This document shows positions 1 through 11,254 of a stretch of DNA of 64,000 bases, piece after piece. The stretch is from Chroococcidiopsidaceae cyanobacterium CP_BM_ER_R8_30 (GTDB lineage Bacteria > Cyanobacteriota > Cyanobacteriia > Cyanobacteriales > Chroococcidiopsidaceae): contig JAFASY010000075.1 in the NCBI GenBank assembly GCA_019244235.1, positions 1-64,000 on the forward strand. The letters are read 5' to 3'. Below the pieces are notes generated by a model. That model searched no databases. It was not told the DNA's origin and was given only the letters and a program-made list of their open reading frames with translations. Numbering within the stretch: position 1 is the first letter of the stretch; each line of letters begins with the position of its first letter. A program made the translations under genes and the position numbers.

Positions 1-597
1 GTCCGCTTTCGCTTGCAAGGAACCGCTCGGTAAAGTCGCCTCTAAGAGTTGCCCGAACTGATTAAAACCGACGTCGCCTGGGTTGAGATTCAGACCTGGA
101 CTCGACTCAGCCATGATAATAGAGAGTTTTCCACTCGGCTGGAAAGAAATGCCATCGGCCCCCTGTACCTCGGGAAAACCAAAATTCGTGTCCCCAACCG
201 ATGCTAATCCTTCAACCACTCGCGTAGCGGTCGGAGTTAATGAGGCTGGATTACGGATGGCTGTGATGGAGCCAGTTAAGCCTATACCCACACCAAAGCC
301 GCCAGCCCCGTTCCCAGCACCTAGACCCGCTTCGGCAACATAGAGAGTCCCGTCAGGTCCAAAGGTCAACCCTCGGGGGTTGTTGAGATTTTTTGCCACG
401 ACCATTGATGTCACCGAGTCAGCCGCCTGAGTTCTCGGCATCGCAACACTCAAGAGGAAGACACTCGTTATCAGGCAAGCCCCACGCAAGAGGTCTTTAG
501 TGAGAGCAATTCCGCTCTGTACAGTCTTGGAATTCGTGCAGCTACTTTCTAATCTAGAATGTCGCAATGCTATTCTGGACGCACTATATGGTTTCAT
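1..597 (-). CDS. ScyD/ScyE-type secreted protein, 5' part only
   Basis: Only the first 199 codons are in the window; the gene continues past the left edge. The ATG at 595-597 is preceded by AAGGAG five bases upstream. After a basic leader of about 36 residues comes a hydrophobic stretch ending VAMPRTQAADS, read as an export signal. The mature part starts with NPRGLTFGPDGTLYVAEAG, the kind of repeat seen in NHL/beta-propeller proteins, and continues Gly-rich. Proteins annotated ScyD/ScyE family in cyanobacteria have this opening; some members are encoded with scytonemin genes, but many are solitary and of unknown function. No scytonemin gene is visible here, so a pigment role is not supported. 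Family call is from recognition of the repeat, moderately sure. Confidence 0.7.
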   Translation of the reverse strand, partial: MKPYSASRIALRHSRLESSCTNSKTVQSGIALTKDLLRGACLITSVFLLSVAMPRTQAADSVTSMVVAKNLNNPRGLTFGPDGTLYVAEAGLGAGNGAGGFGVGIGLTGSITAIRNPASLTPTATRVVEGLASVGDTNFGFPEVQGADGISFQPSGKLSIIMAESSPGLNLNPGDVGFNQFGQLLEATLPSGSLQAKAD

Positions 598-1056
598 TAA
601 TACTCCTTCTCTAAGGCTGCAATAATCAGTGCAATTCATCATGGCAATGTCGATGCAGTAACGTCAGATTGCTCTGTTGATAATTGGCTGAATTGCCGTC
701 CCCATGGTGAACTTCCATCAGATCCTCTGACTAGAAATACGTTTGTGTTGCAAAAATAGGCATTACGATAAGGTAGTAAACTCAAACGTCTCAAACCTGC
801 TCCCTTCAAACAAGAACGGTGACTTGAGCTACGACTGAATCAAATTACAACCCTGATTTTGAGCTTCTGAATATTTATCATGGCTACACGCATTCTTTTA
901 TGCAGGATTTTGATTACCGTAAAATTGCTTTACAAATTTGCCTTTATAGGTAGACTCTGTTGGGTATGTACAGATGGTTAGTCTTATTCTTAACCGCTTA
1001 TCTTGCAGCTACGAGGGCTCATCTTCAGCATCTCATGTCCGTCTCCAAAGTAATGT
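598..1056. other. Intergenic stretch without a recognisable gene
   Basis: About 460 bases between the ScyD-like gene start and the chlN terminator. It must hold the promoter of the minus-strand ScyD-like gene. The only open frame I see is a 30-codon one from about 964 on the plus strand, with no ribosome site, which I do not believe. No tRNA, repeat or riboswitch was recognised. Confidence 0.5.
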
Positions 1057-1090
1057 GATAAAAAAAGGGCGAATCAATACGTTCGCCCTT
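1057..1090 (-). terminator. Rho-independent terminator after chlN
   Basis: Read on the minus strand, AAGGGCGAA and TTCGCCCTT form a perfect 9-bp stem (1082-1090 and 1065-1073) around an 8-base loop, followed directly by a run of T. It lies about 30 bases past the chlN stop codon and matches the classical intrinsic terminator form. Confidence 0.85.
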
Positions 1091-1118
1091 GATGTCCCTA
1101 GTTGCAGCAGATTAAGAC

Positions 1119-3402
<2,284 letters not shown>

Positions 3403-4034
3403 TTTGTGTTTGCTCCTATAGTTGCTTGTTTAAACGTTTCAGGAACGATCTTTCAAGTTAGTCTTCTAACGCATTATTGTCCAACACCTGGTGACAAAGA
3501 AAGGGGTGTCATAGATAAAAAGGGGTTTAAGCAGAATCAAAAGCAATCATTGATGCATAATACTTCTTTCTTATCTAAAAAATGATTTTCCTATTCAAAA
3601 ATAGACCTAAGATAAGTTTTAGTATTTTCTTTTTATAAAAAAAGTTACAAAAGGCAAAAAATTTGAATTAGAAGAACCATCTGTGAAGAACTGCGTGCTA
3701 CAGGGGCTACTATAAAGCTGCTTAAGGAGAGCTAGCACCAGAAATCTTGGTTGTAGCTATGTCTCACTTGGGTGTCACACTACCTTGTAGGGCTGAGGAA
3801 TCAAAAGCAGGTTTGTAGAGGAGTTGGGAAGCAACAGCGGTTTAGCAGGATAAATATGAGCAAGTACTCTAGGCGATGTTAAAAATGGTGAATCTTTGGG
3901 TCAAAGATTAATTTTGATTAAGCAGTATCTTCGTTTGAAGTAGTGTTAAGACTTTGAACTTAGGGGCAGAAGCAAACATTCAGTAGGCACCCCAATGGCG
4001 GCGTAGGTAGATTCTCTTCCCCTACACCCTGTTC
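3403..4034. other. Long AT-rich region upstream of chlL
   Basis: About 630 bases with no credible gene. It should carry the chlL promoter on the minus strand. I see an interrupted inverted repeat TGACA-N10-TGTCA near 3493-3512, a long A/T-rich tract at about 3560-3670, and a quasi-palindrome CACCTGGTG near 3487. None can be tied to a known regulator by eye. Confidence 0.4.
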
Positions 4035-4280
4035 CTACTCCTCCATCTCTGCCATTTCTTTGAGAGACTGCCAACCAGCTTGCCACTGTGATGGCTCTTG
4101 CAAGAGTTTGGCATTTAGCCAGAAACGGACATTGGGATCGCAAGCAGCAACCATCTCTGCAAATACCCACTGCCCTTGGTTTTTCCGGTTAACTACCTGG
4201 AAGTGCCGCCAGCCGTCTACTTTTTGCTGCGCTGTCCATTTAGAGCCGACAAGGTAGGGGAATTTTTGCTTTCTTTGCAT
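4035..4280 (-). CDS. Small Trp-rich protein, TIGR02450 family
   Basis: An 81-residue protein with the opening KFPYLVGSKWTAQQKVDGWRH and six tryptophans, which is the signature of the TIGR02450 Trp-rich family found in cyanobacteria and some marine bacteria. The function of the family is not established. The ATG is at 4278-4280. There are no membrane segments or signal peptide; the body is charged, with the C-terminus ending in KEMAEMEE. It stands alone between chlL and proB, about 170 bases from the proB stop, in the same orientation. Confidence 0.85.
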   Translation of the reverse strand: MQRKQKFPYLVGSKWTAQQKVDGWRHFQVVNRKNQGQWVFAEMVAACDPNVRFWLNAKLLQEPSQWQAGWQSLKEMAEMEE

Positions 4281-4450
4281 AGTTAAAGGCGGTCATAGGT
4301 TCCCCCTAGGAGGAAAAACGCCCTATAAATTACAGGCGAGTACACTTACATGGTCCCCACAACATTTATCTACAGGAACTCTATCCCAAGGCAGATCTTA
4401 AGCGAGACGAAAAGAGTGTTTTAGATCACGATTTAATCACCTGAAAGTAC

Positions 4451-5557
4451 TTAAATTAGGACAAGATTATCCCGATGAATGACGGTTCCGGCACTGGCGT
4501 AGCCTAGGATTGCTGAAATCTCATGAGATTGGCATCCTTGAATTTGCCGCAGTTCCTCACTGCTGTAATTTACAAGTCCCCTAGCAATTTCGCTACCGCT
4601 ACGACTGCACAACTGTACGGCCTCTTGAGGATAAAACTCACCCTCTACTGCTACAATTCCGGCGGCTAACAGCGACTTTCCCCCCTGACAGATTGCTGAT
4701 ACTGCTCCTTCATCAAGGTAAAGCTTACCTGCCGGAATTAAACCATGGGCAATCCAGCGTTTGCGAGCCCTACTAGGCTGTGGTTGTGGCTCAAACTGCG
4801 TACCAATAGGCTCTCCTTGTAAGATTTTGACAATGTTTTGGGGGTGTTTGCCTTCGGTAATCGCCGTGCGGATACCTGCACTGGTCGCAATCCGTGCTGC
4901 GGCAATTTTAGTGACCATACCACCAGTTCCCCATTGAGAGGTGCCATTGCCCGATATTTGCACCTGAGGCAACTGTGTTCCGTGACTCACCAAAATAATT
5001 GGCTGGGCATTGGGTACAGAGCGCGGATCGGCTGAATACAATCGATCTACATCGGTTAGCAAAAATAGCCAATCTGCTTCTACCAGGCTGGCAACTAGTG
5101 CTGAAAGCGTGTCATTGTCCCCAAACTTCAGTTCCTCAACTGCCACGGTGTCATTTTCATTCACAACTGGAATCACTCCCAGTTTCAATAATTCTTGAAA
5201 GGTATTGTAAGCGTTGACATAACGGCGGCGTTGCACTAGATCGCTGCGAGTGAGGAGAACTTGAGCAATTGGCTGCTGCAAGGTTGTGAATAAGTCGTCA
5301 TATACGTGCATCAACCTTCCCTGGCCTACAGCTGCTACTGCCTGTTTCAATGCCATCCGCCGAGGGCGCTCAGTCAGCCCCAACCTTGTGCAACCTACCC
5401 CAACAGCCCCTGAAGATACTAAAATGACCTGGTGACCAGAACGCCGCAGATAGCTCAGAGTTTCCGCTAAGCTAGCAATGGTAGAAAGCGCTAACTGACC
5501 TGTTTCTGGTTGAGTCAGGCTAGAAGTTCCAATTTTGACAACAAGAGTTTGTTGCAT
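4451..5557 (-). CDS. proB: Glutamate 5-kinase
   Basis: ProB phosphorylates glutamate to gamma-glutamyl phosphate, the first and feedback-controlled step of proline synthesis. Residues 1-260 form the amino-acid-kinase fold, with VVKIGTSSL at the N-terminus, [26 protein letters not shown] and the Gly-rich GTGGMVTKI. Residues from about 275 to the end form a PUA domain, as in the long ProB class. I chose the ATG at 5555-5557; the longer frame opens on TTG four codons upstream and has no better ribosome site. It lies in the same direction as yqeG with a gap of about 190 bases. proA is not in the window. Confidence 0.95.
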   Translation of the reverse strand: MQQTLVVKIGTSSLTQPETGQLALSTIASLAETLSYLRRSGHQVILVSSGAVGVGCTRLGLTERPRRMALKQAVAAVGQGRLMHVYDDLFTTLQQPIAQVLLTRSDLVQRRRYVNAYNTFQELLKLGVIPVVNENDTVAVEELKFGDNDTLSALVASLVEADWLFLLTDVDRLYSADPRSVPNAQPIILVSHGTQLPQVQISGNGTSQWGTGGMVTKIAAARIATSAGIRTAITEGKHPQNIVKILQGEPIGTQFEPQPQPSRARKRWIAHGLIPAGKLYLDEGAVSAICQGGKSLLAAGIVAVEGEFYPQEAVQLCSRSGSEIARGLVNYSSEELRQIQGCQSHEISAILGYASAGTVIHRDNLVLI

Positions 5558-5750
5558 AAGAAAGCACAAGTAAAGCGCCAGTTCTTCTATAGAATTGAAG
5601 ACTGACGCTCTACAGATTTATGGATTTAGGTATTTATAGCTAGGGTCTTTATTTGGCTGACCCCATTTGAACTATATATTATCGTCCCAAATTTCTGTAG
5701 TTGTTCAAACTTTTCCTCATAATTTTTTAATATTTTATTCTAGGTTTAGT

Positions 5751-6287
5751 TTATTTTGTAAACTTTTGTTTCTTAGGCGTGAGTGGTGCCCCGATAAATT
5801 GCGATACCAGCACCTCAAAGTTGCGGATTGGATAGAATCGAACAGCAGCATCAGGTTCGACCATGGGCTCGACTAGAATTGTAAACATTCCTAGACGATT
5901 GCCAGCCAGCACATCAGTAAACAGGCGATCGCCTACCATGGCCACCTGCTCTACAGGTAAATTCATTGCTACAACTGCCTGCCTTAACTTCCGCCGTGAG
6001 GGCTTGACTGCACCAAGAATGTAAGGAAGTTGCAGCGAACGGGCAATACCACCTATCCGTGTATCACTGAGGTTGTTACTCACTAACCATAGGGCTGCAA
6101 CCTGTCTAATTTCCTCTACCCACTGTTGCAGTTGAGCAGAAGCTGCTGTAGACTTAATCGGCACTAGAGTTTCATCCACATCCAACACCAAGCCTTTGAG
6201 CTGATATTGTTGGAGAATGTCCGGTGTCAGATTTAGGATAGAGCCCTCCAGGATTAAGTCAGGCTGTAGAAGTTCAGTCCAGGACAT
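5751..6287 (-). CDS. YqeG family HAD-type phosphatase
   Basis: A 178-residue HAD superfamily class IIIA phosphatase. Motif I is LDVDETLVP with the nucleophile and acid/base Asp about residues 36 and 38, motif II is WLVSNN, the conserved lysine is in GAVKPSRRK, and motif IV is GDRLFTDVLAG. YqeG-type proteins are widespread in Firmicutes and cyanobacteria; the physiological substrate is unclear, with phosphatidylglycerophosphate phosphatase activity shown for relatives in plants and cyanobacteria. The start is the ATG at 6285-6287. It follows mltG by about 70 bases in the same direction, part of a gene order (ruvX, DUF3727, mltG, yqeG) I recognise from other cyanobacteria. Confidence 0.9.
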   Translation of the reverse strand: MSWTELLQPDLILEGSILNLTPDILQQYQLKGLVLDVDETLVPIKSTAASAQLQQWVEEIRQVAALWLVSNNLSDTRIGGIARSLQLPYILGAVKPSRRKLRQAVVAMNLPVEQVAMVGDRLFTDVLAGNRLGMFTILVEPMVEPDAAVRFYPIRNFEVLVSQFIGAPLTPKKQKFTK

Positions 6288-6358
6288 AAGAAAAAGGTGC
6301 GACGAGCCATTACAGAGATCTTAATTCTACAGTTGCTCACTTTATATCCCCATTCCCC

Positions 6359-7408
6359 TCACTTCCCCTCTCTTTGGCGGCGGATAGATGCTTGTGCTGC
6401 TTCGTGTGCTGATAGAGTGCGACTGAAAATATGGGTGCCATCGTACCGCGCCACAAAATAGAGATAAGAGGTGTGTTCGGGATAGAGAGCCGCTTTAAGA
6501 CTGGATAATCCAGGGCTAGCAATTGGGGCAGGTGGTAGTCCGGGATTGAGGTAGGTGTTGTAGGGAGATGGCGTTTTGACTTGAGTCAGAGTTAGGGGAT
6601 GCTCAGCTGTCTGGCGGATGCCCAAAGCATATTCAACCGTTGGATCGGATGCAAGAGGTATCCCCTGGCGCAGCCTAGAGACAAATACTCCAGCAATAAG
6701 AGGGCGCTCTTGTTGCACCACTGCTTCTTTCTCCACCATACTTGCTAGAGTCACCCACTGAAGGAGATTGAGCCGAGTTTGACTTTGACCTTGCCGATAG
6801 AGTGGCAGTGCTTTTTGCTCGAATTGATGCAGCATCTGTTGCACAACTGCTTGAGGTGTGGCTTGACTGCTAAGTTTATACGTATCTGGATACAAAAAGC
6901 CTTCTAAGTTGGATAAGCCAGTAGGTAACCACGGATACTGGCTGCGATTAATCTGGCTTGCTGCTGCTAAAAAATCCTTAGCTGGGAAAAAACCTTGTGC
7001 TTCAAAGTAAGTTGACATCTGACGTAGCGACCAGCCTTCTGGAATCGTAAAGCTGCGCTCAACCTCCTGCCCCTGCTGAATTGTGGATGCGATCACAGAT
7101 AGCGACTCAGTTGGTGATAACTGGTAAGTACCAGCTTTGAACTCGCCCTTTGGGTCTTGCAAGTGCAACCAACGCGCCCACAATTGCCAAGCATAATATG
7201 AGCGAATCAACCCTGCATCCTCCAGTTTTCGTCCAATTTGCTGCGTTGACGTTCCTGGCGGAATTTTGATTTCCACTTCCTTAACTACGGCTGAACTTTC
7301 GAGCGGTGGGCTACTTACCCAACGCCACCAAACCCAGCCTTGCCAAGCCGAGAATCCTAGGAGCATTGGCAGCCCCAATCCGAATGACCACTTTAAAAAG
7401 CGCTGCAC
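6359..7408 (-). CDS. mltG: Endolytic murein transglycosylase MltG (YceG-like)
   Basis: MltG cleaves nascent glycan strands at the inner membrane and is thought to set glycan length during peptidoglycan synthesis. The 349 residues begin with a single membrane segment (about 7-28, rich in Leu and Trp), then a LysM-like region (about 43-110), then the YceG catalytic domain. The catalytic glutamate is in the motif SMVEKEA, Glu226 here, and LEGFLYPDTY and SPYNTY are further family signatures. The start is GTG at 7406-7408; there is no ATG upstream in frame that keeps the membrane segment near the N-terminus. The next gene upstream is the DUF3727 protein, 50 bases away. Confidence 0.93.
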   Translation of the reverse strand: MQRFLKWSFGLGLPMLLGFSAWQGWVWWRWVSSPPLESSAVVKEVEIKIPPGTSTQQIGRKLEDAGLIRSYYAWQLWARWLHLQDPKGEFKAGTYQLSPTESLSVIASTIQQGQEVERSFTIPEGWSLRQMSTYFEAQGFFPAKDFLAAASQINRSQYPWLPTGLSNLEGFLYPDTYKLSSQATPQAVVQQMLHQFEQKALPLYRQGQSQTRLNLLQWVTLASMVEKEAVVQQERPLIAGVFVSRLRQGIPLASDPTVEYALGIRQTAEHPLTLTQVKTPSPYNTYLNPGLPPAPIASPGLSSLKAALYPEHTSYLYFVARYDGTHIFSRTLSAHEAAQASIRRQREGK

Positions 7409-7458
7409 AATCTTAATGCTTGTTGCTGTAAAAGATCACTTATCAGCAGTAGCTTAAG

Positions 7459-8031
7459 CTATTCCAGTTCATCAAACAACTGCTCTTCTAGTAGTGGCTG
7501 CACCTTGCGGAACTCTTCTGGTGAGAGCAGCTCTGGTTTACCTGTGCTAGTGAGTCGGGCGAAAAACAGTAGTGGCTCAAGTGGGGTATAGATAGCATAC
7601 TCCTGCTCCTCATAGTAAAAACTTGCCAGCAACTGCAATTGCTCTGGCTCTAAATCTGTGCCATCTTCCTCAGTTTCCAAAGTAAATAATTCCGTATCAT
7701 CAACGGTAGGTAGCTCGCCAGCAACCGTTAGGGCATAAGCAGTGCGCTTGAGCAAAAGGTTTTGCTCGGCTAAAACAGCTTCGGCAGTTGTAAAGATTTG
7801 GTCAACAGTTGCTTCGTCTTCTACCGGGATTGCTTCTTCCTCTTCCCCGTCACCCTGCCAAGCAAAAATTTCGACCGCAGAGTCAACAGGGAGGAGTAAA
7901 ACGTACTCTTGGTCCTCCACGCAGAGTGATCGCTCAATGTAGCAATCGAGCGTCCGCCCAGCTTCATCCGTTAGAGTAACGGAACCAGCATGGGAGTATT
8001 CATTTTCTTCAGGGGGTTCGGATGAAAACAT
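7459..8031 (-). CDS. DUF3727/DUF1292-type acidic protein
   Basis: A 190-residue, strongly acidic protein. The N-terminal half (VTLTDEAGRTLDCYIERSL, then YVLLLPVDSAVEIF) looks like a DUF1292-type domain, and the C-terminal half (about 110-190, with FYYEEQEYAIYTPLEPLLF) is the DUF3727 domain, which I know mainly from cyanobacteria and plastids. There are no catalytic motifs, signal peptide or membrane segments; function unknown. The ATG is at 8029-8031. It sits between ruvX and mltG, all on the minus strand with short gaps, consistent with one operon. Confidence 0.85.
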   Translation of the reverse strand: MFSSEPPEENEYSHAGSVTLTDEAGRTLDCYIERSLCVEDQEYVLLLPVDSAVEIFAWQGDGEEEEAIPVEDEATVDQIFTTAEAVLAEQNLLLKRTAYALTVAGELPTVDDTELFTLETEEDGTDLEPEQLQLLASFYYEEQEYAIYTPLEPLLFFARLTSTGKPELLSPEEFRKVQPLLEEQLFDELE

Positions 8032-8102
8032 AGCCGATGTAGAACTGCCAAATTACCTGACATAGAGATTACAATATCACGGCACTGGTAGTAAAAACTC
8101 CG

Positions 8103-8627
8103 TCATAAGTTGCGGGAGTCTCCTTTTTGACGAAGCAAAGAGCGTTGCTCCCGGAAGTCCCATCCGGGAGAACGTTGACTCAAAGCCCGACGCTGATCTA
8201 ACCACTGTTGCAAAATTATTGCAGCTGCCTTGCGGTCGATAAGCCCTTTGTAACGTGAAGGTGAGCGGTTTTCGGCTTGCAGCAGTAGCTCTGCCTGATA
8301 GGAAGTCAGTCTCTCATCTACGTACTCTAAAGGTAGTACTAGCGCTCTAGCAGCTCTTCGCGCAAACTTCTGCACCTGTTTTGCTTGAAAGCCCAAGGAG
8401 CCATTCATCGAGTATGGCAAGCCCACAACTAGTAGTTGCGCCTGACGCTCTTGCACCAGCTGTTGCAGTTGTGCAATATCCTGCTCAAACGATTTACGCT
8501 CAATCGTCGTAAGGCCAGCGGCAATTAGACCTGTGCCATCACAGCCTGCGACACCGATACGCTTGCTACCAACATCTAGCCCCAAAACCGATATTCTCGC
8601 TCTTGTTGACGCACTACTACTGCCCAC
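8103..8627 (-). CDS. ruvX: Holliday junction resolvase-like protein RuvX/YqgF
   Basis: A 174-residue RNase H-fold protein of the YqgF/RuvX family, proposed to act in 16S rRNA 5' maturation and as a Holliday junction resolvase. The motif LGLDVGSKRIGVAG carries the first acidic residue, then VVGLPYSMNGS and YVDERLTS, and the C-terminal IDRKAAAIILQQWL. The open frame extends much further upstream, but family proteins start close to LGLDVG. I chose the GTG at 8625-8627, which has AGGAG six bases upstream and overlaps the stop of the acetyltransferase gene by 11 bases, suggesting translational coupling. The start is less certain than the identity. Confidence 0.9.
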   Translation of the reverse strand: MGSSSASTRARISVLGLDVGSKRIGVAGCDGTGLIAAGLTTIERKSFEQDIAQLQQLVQERQAQLLVVGLPYSMNGSLGFQAKQVQKFARRAARALVLPLEYVDERLTSYQAELLLQAENRSPSRYKGLIDRKAAAIILQQWLDQRRALSQRSPGWDFREQRSLLRQKGDSRNL

Positions 8628-9885
8628 TCCCCACTCCTGGTTTCGGCTTAGGCGGTGGTGAGGCTGCCAAAGAATTACTGCGTGAGTAAGCAGTCGAGTC
8701 TGATGGTGGACTGGTCTTAACTGTGGAGTCTGGCAATGGTTGTTGCCCTTGTCGTCGTAGCCATGACATTCCACCTGGCACAGGCTTGCGAGTGGGCTGG
8801 AGGCTTTGTAGCACTTCAGACCACTGTACTCCTTCCAAAGAAAACTTAGACTCTCGCAACTTGTGCCATACTGAACGGGACATCAACAGCGTATGTTCGA
8901 CTCGCTTTGCACCAATTTGCTCTAAATACTCTTCTCTTTCTGGCTGGTAATCTGCCGATGCCAGTTGTAATGCTTGAGATGGCGAATCTCGAACAATTCG
9001 TGCCAACTGAGACAACAACTCTGGATAGAGCCAGGTGTAGGCAGGGTGTACTGTCATCTGAGCCACATGAGACTGTTGACCCTGACGACATCTAACCTGA
9101 AAATAGCCAATTGCTGCCTTGCGCTGGGGTTCAAACACGTATCCACTCACAACCTCTGTCTTGTTAAGCCACTGCGTCAGACCTGCAATAAGTCCATCAA
9201 ATAAACCCGTCTTAAAGTCATCGGTATTGCGGTCAAATACCTGACGTACCAAAGGTGGCATAGATGCCGTATCAAGTTGATACAGTAACTGGGCATCTGC
9301 ATTACTAACAGGCAGTAGGTTGGGCAAATCCGGTTCGCCTAGAGCTAACTCCTGGAGCAGGCTTGGCTCGATCTCCCAGTATGTTAGATGGGCTAGCGTT
9401 TGAAACCCATTCTGTCTATAGAGAGCTAGTGCCTCCTTATCATTAACATTGACTTCTAAGAGCCAGGTGCGAGCTTCCCCAATTGCTTCAAAGCAATAGC
9501 GCAGCAACTGAGAGCCAATTCCCTGAGCACGAACTTTTGTTGCCACCGCTATCCTTTCCACCCGCCAAGTACTGCGTGTCCGGTTAAACGGCGAAACCTG
9601 AACCATCCCCTGTACTTGACGAGACTGCTCTGCTACATAGACACAGAAGCGGTACTGGAAAGGATTGGGAAACAGACTGAGGAACTTTAAAATTCCATAC
9701 CAGCGACGCAGCCAGCCCAGTTGCTTTCGCATCTCTTCTGCCGTCATATCGGTGGCTTGAACTTTATTCTCCTCGGCATTCTCTGTCTCAAGGAACTCGG
9801 TACAGAGCTGCTCCACTCCATCCAAATCCCGGTATTGGATTGGTCGAATGACAACGTTAAGATTCTGAGGAAGCACTGAAGTCAT
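8617..9885 (-). CDS. GNAT family N-acetyltransferase
   Basis: A 422-residue protein. Residues about 10-175 form a GNAT domain with the acetyl-CoA loop VRAQGIGSQLLRY, preceded by RVERIAVATK and followed by LLEVNVNDKEALALYRQNGF. A second, weaker domain of about 200 residues follows, then a Pro/Ser-rich tail from about 370 (PPPKPKPGVGSGQ). The substrate is unknown. Proteins with this arrangement occur next to ruvX in other cyanobacteria. The start ATG is at 9883-9885 and the stop overlaps the ruvX start. Confidence 0.82.
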   Translation of the reverse strand: MTSVLPQNLNVVIRPIQYRDLDGVEQLCTEFLETENAEENKVQATDMTAEEMRKQLGWLRRWYGILKFLSLFPNPFQYRFCVYVAEQSRQVQGMVQVSPFNRTRSTWRVERIAVATKVRAQGIGSQLLRYCFEAIGEARTWLLEVNVNDKEALALYRQNGFQTLAHLTYWEIEPSLLQELALGEPDLPNLLPVSNADAQLLYQLDTASMPPLVRQVFDRNTDDFKTGLFDGLIAGLTQWLNKTEVVSGYVFEPQRKAAIGYFQVRCRQGQQSHVAQMTVHPAYTWLYPELLSQLARIVRDSPSQALQLASADYQPEREEYLEQIGAKRVEHTLLMSRSVWHKLRESKFSLEGVQWSEVLQSLQPTRKPVPGGMSWLRRQGQQPLPDSTVKTSPPSDSTAYSRSNSLAASPPPKPKPGVGSGQ

Positions 9886-9991
9886 GGTTTTAGAACTGCT
9901 TGCCAGATTAGAGGAACAGAGGGGAGTACTGTTGCCTTTATCTTAACGGCTTTCTGGTTATGGAGGAAGGGGAGTATCGCTCTCTTCGTCT

Positions 9992-10243
9992 CTACTGCCG
10001 AGAAACTAGCTTTTCAATAGTCGCTTGGGTTTGATGCAGCAACTGTTTGCGGCTATCTACTACACTTTGATTCAGGTTAGGAACTAGATTCCGAGCTTGC
10101 AAAGCCATATGCAGTTGCAAATGGGCGACATATTCGCTGAAATCTTCTCGAACCCGATCGCTTGGTAGTTCCCCTGCTTGCCTTGCCACAGTATTCTCCT
10201 TCAACTTAATCCAAAACTTTTTTTCCAAATCCGAAATTAGCAT
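9992..10243 (-). CDS. Small conserved-looking hypothetical protein
   Basis: An 83-residue protein with no motif I recognise. It is highly helical in appearance, with LEKKFWIKLKENTVARQ and a C-terminal stretch rich in Gln, Arg and Val (SVVDSRKQLLHQTQ) that could form a coiled coil. No signal peptide or membrane segment. The ATG at 10241-10243 fits codon use like that of the neighbours, and the gene sits 44 bases after metF in the same direction. Function not assignable. Confidence 0.6.
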   Translation of the reverse strand: MLISDLEKKFWIKLKENTVARQAGELPSDRVREDFSEYVAHLQLHMALQARNLVPNLNQSVVDSRKQLLHQTQATIEKLVSRQ

Positions 10244-10287
10244 ACTGTCTCGACTCTGCTCTCACCCCGCAATGAAGTTTAACTAGT

Positions 10288-11202
10288 TTAATTAATAGGT
10301 GGAATTCCCGCTAAATCTAAAATAGGAGCAATCAGGTCTTCCCGTTTTACTGCCATCATATGAATGCCCTGACAAAGTTGACGTGCTAGCTTAACTTGCT
10401 CAGCGGCGATCGCCATGCCTTCAGCCAAGGGATCTTTGGCTTGTTCCAACCGCTGAATAATACGATCTGGAATGTAGACTCCTGGCACACAGCGATTGAT
10501 AAACTGAGCATTCTTGGCTGATTTGAGCAGGAAAATCCCTGCCAATACTGGCTTGTCAGTGCCATCAGCAATCTTGACCATAAACTTCTCTAGTCGATCG
10601 AAGTCGCAAATCAGCTGGCTTTGGAAAAACTGTGCCCCAGCCTCCAGTTTGCGCTCAAACCGTCTTTGCAAACCTGACCAGCTAGCTAGTTGTGGATCGA
10701 TAGCAGCCCCAGTGAATAAATCTATAGACCCATCAGTTAGGGGTTTATCATTAAAATCAATGCCCTGATTCAGCTTTTGCAACAGTTTCAGCAACCGCAC
10801 TGATTCCAAGTCAAACACACCTCTGGCATCAACATGGTCGCCAGCCTTGACTGGATCGCCAGTAAGAGCCAGAACGTTACGAATTCCCAGGGCATGGGCA
10901 CCCATAAGATCGGCCTGAAGAGCAATGCGGTTGCGATCACGGCAGGCTATTTGGCAAATTGGCTCGATACCTTGCTGGAGTAGAATTACCGAAGCGGCTA
11001 AAGAACACATCCGCAATACGGCTCGGCTGCCGTCGGTAATATTAACTGCATGCACCCGCCCCTTGAGAGTTTGTGCCATCTGTACCATGTGGGCTGGATC
11101 ACCCCCCTTAGGGGGGCATACCTCTGCAGTAACTAAAAACTTGCCAGACTGAGCTGCTGTGCGAAAGGAGTTTAGGGGAATCGAGGCTTGAAGGATAGAC
11201 AT
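10288..11202 (-). CDS. metF: Methylenetetrahydrofolate reductase
   Basis: MetF reduces 5,10-methylene-tetrahydrofolate to 5-methyl-tetrahydrofolate, supplying the methyl group for methionine synthesis. The 304-residue protein is a single (beta-alpha)8 barrel: TAEVCPPKG with the likely catalytic Glu27, then AVNITDGSRA, IACRDRNRIALQAD (the folate-binding region) and NVLALTGDPVK. The C-terminal QSQLICDFDRLEKF and KPVLAGIFLLKS also match. The start is the ATG at 11200-11202. It lies 52 bases after trpS in the same direction. Confidence 0.9.
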   Translation of the reverse strand: MSILQASIPLNSFRTAAQSGKFLVTAEVCPPKGGDPAHMVQMAQTLKGRVHAVNITDGSRAVLRMCSLAASVILLQQGIEPICQIACRDRNRIALQADLMGAHALGIRNVLALTGDPVKAGDHVDARGVFDLESVRLLKLLQKLNQGIDFNDKPLTDGSIDLFTGAAIDPQLASWSGLQRRFERKLEAGAQFFQSQLICDFDRLEKFMVKIADGTDKPVLAGIFLLKSAKNAQFINRCVPGVYIPDRIIQRLEQAKDPLAEGMAIAAEQVKLARQLCQGIHMMAVKREDLIAPILDLAGIPPIN

Positions 11203-11254
11203 TAGACTAATGATTCTAGATAACGAATAATCTAAAATCTAAAGTCTAAAATTG

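Noticed and set aside
83-343. 86-codon plus-strand frame at the left edge
   Set aside because: Antisense to the ScyD-like gene, which has a signal peptide, a ribosome site and family motifs.
3946-4170. 74-codon minus-strand frame overlapping the Trp-rich protein
   Set aside because: Out-of-frame shadow of the TIGR02450 gene.
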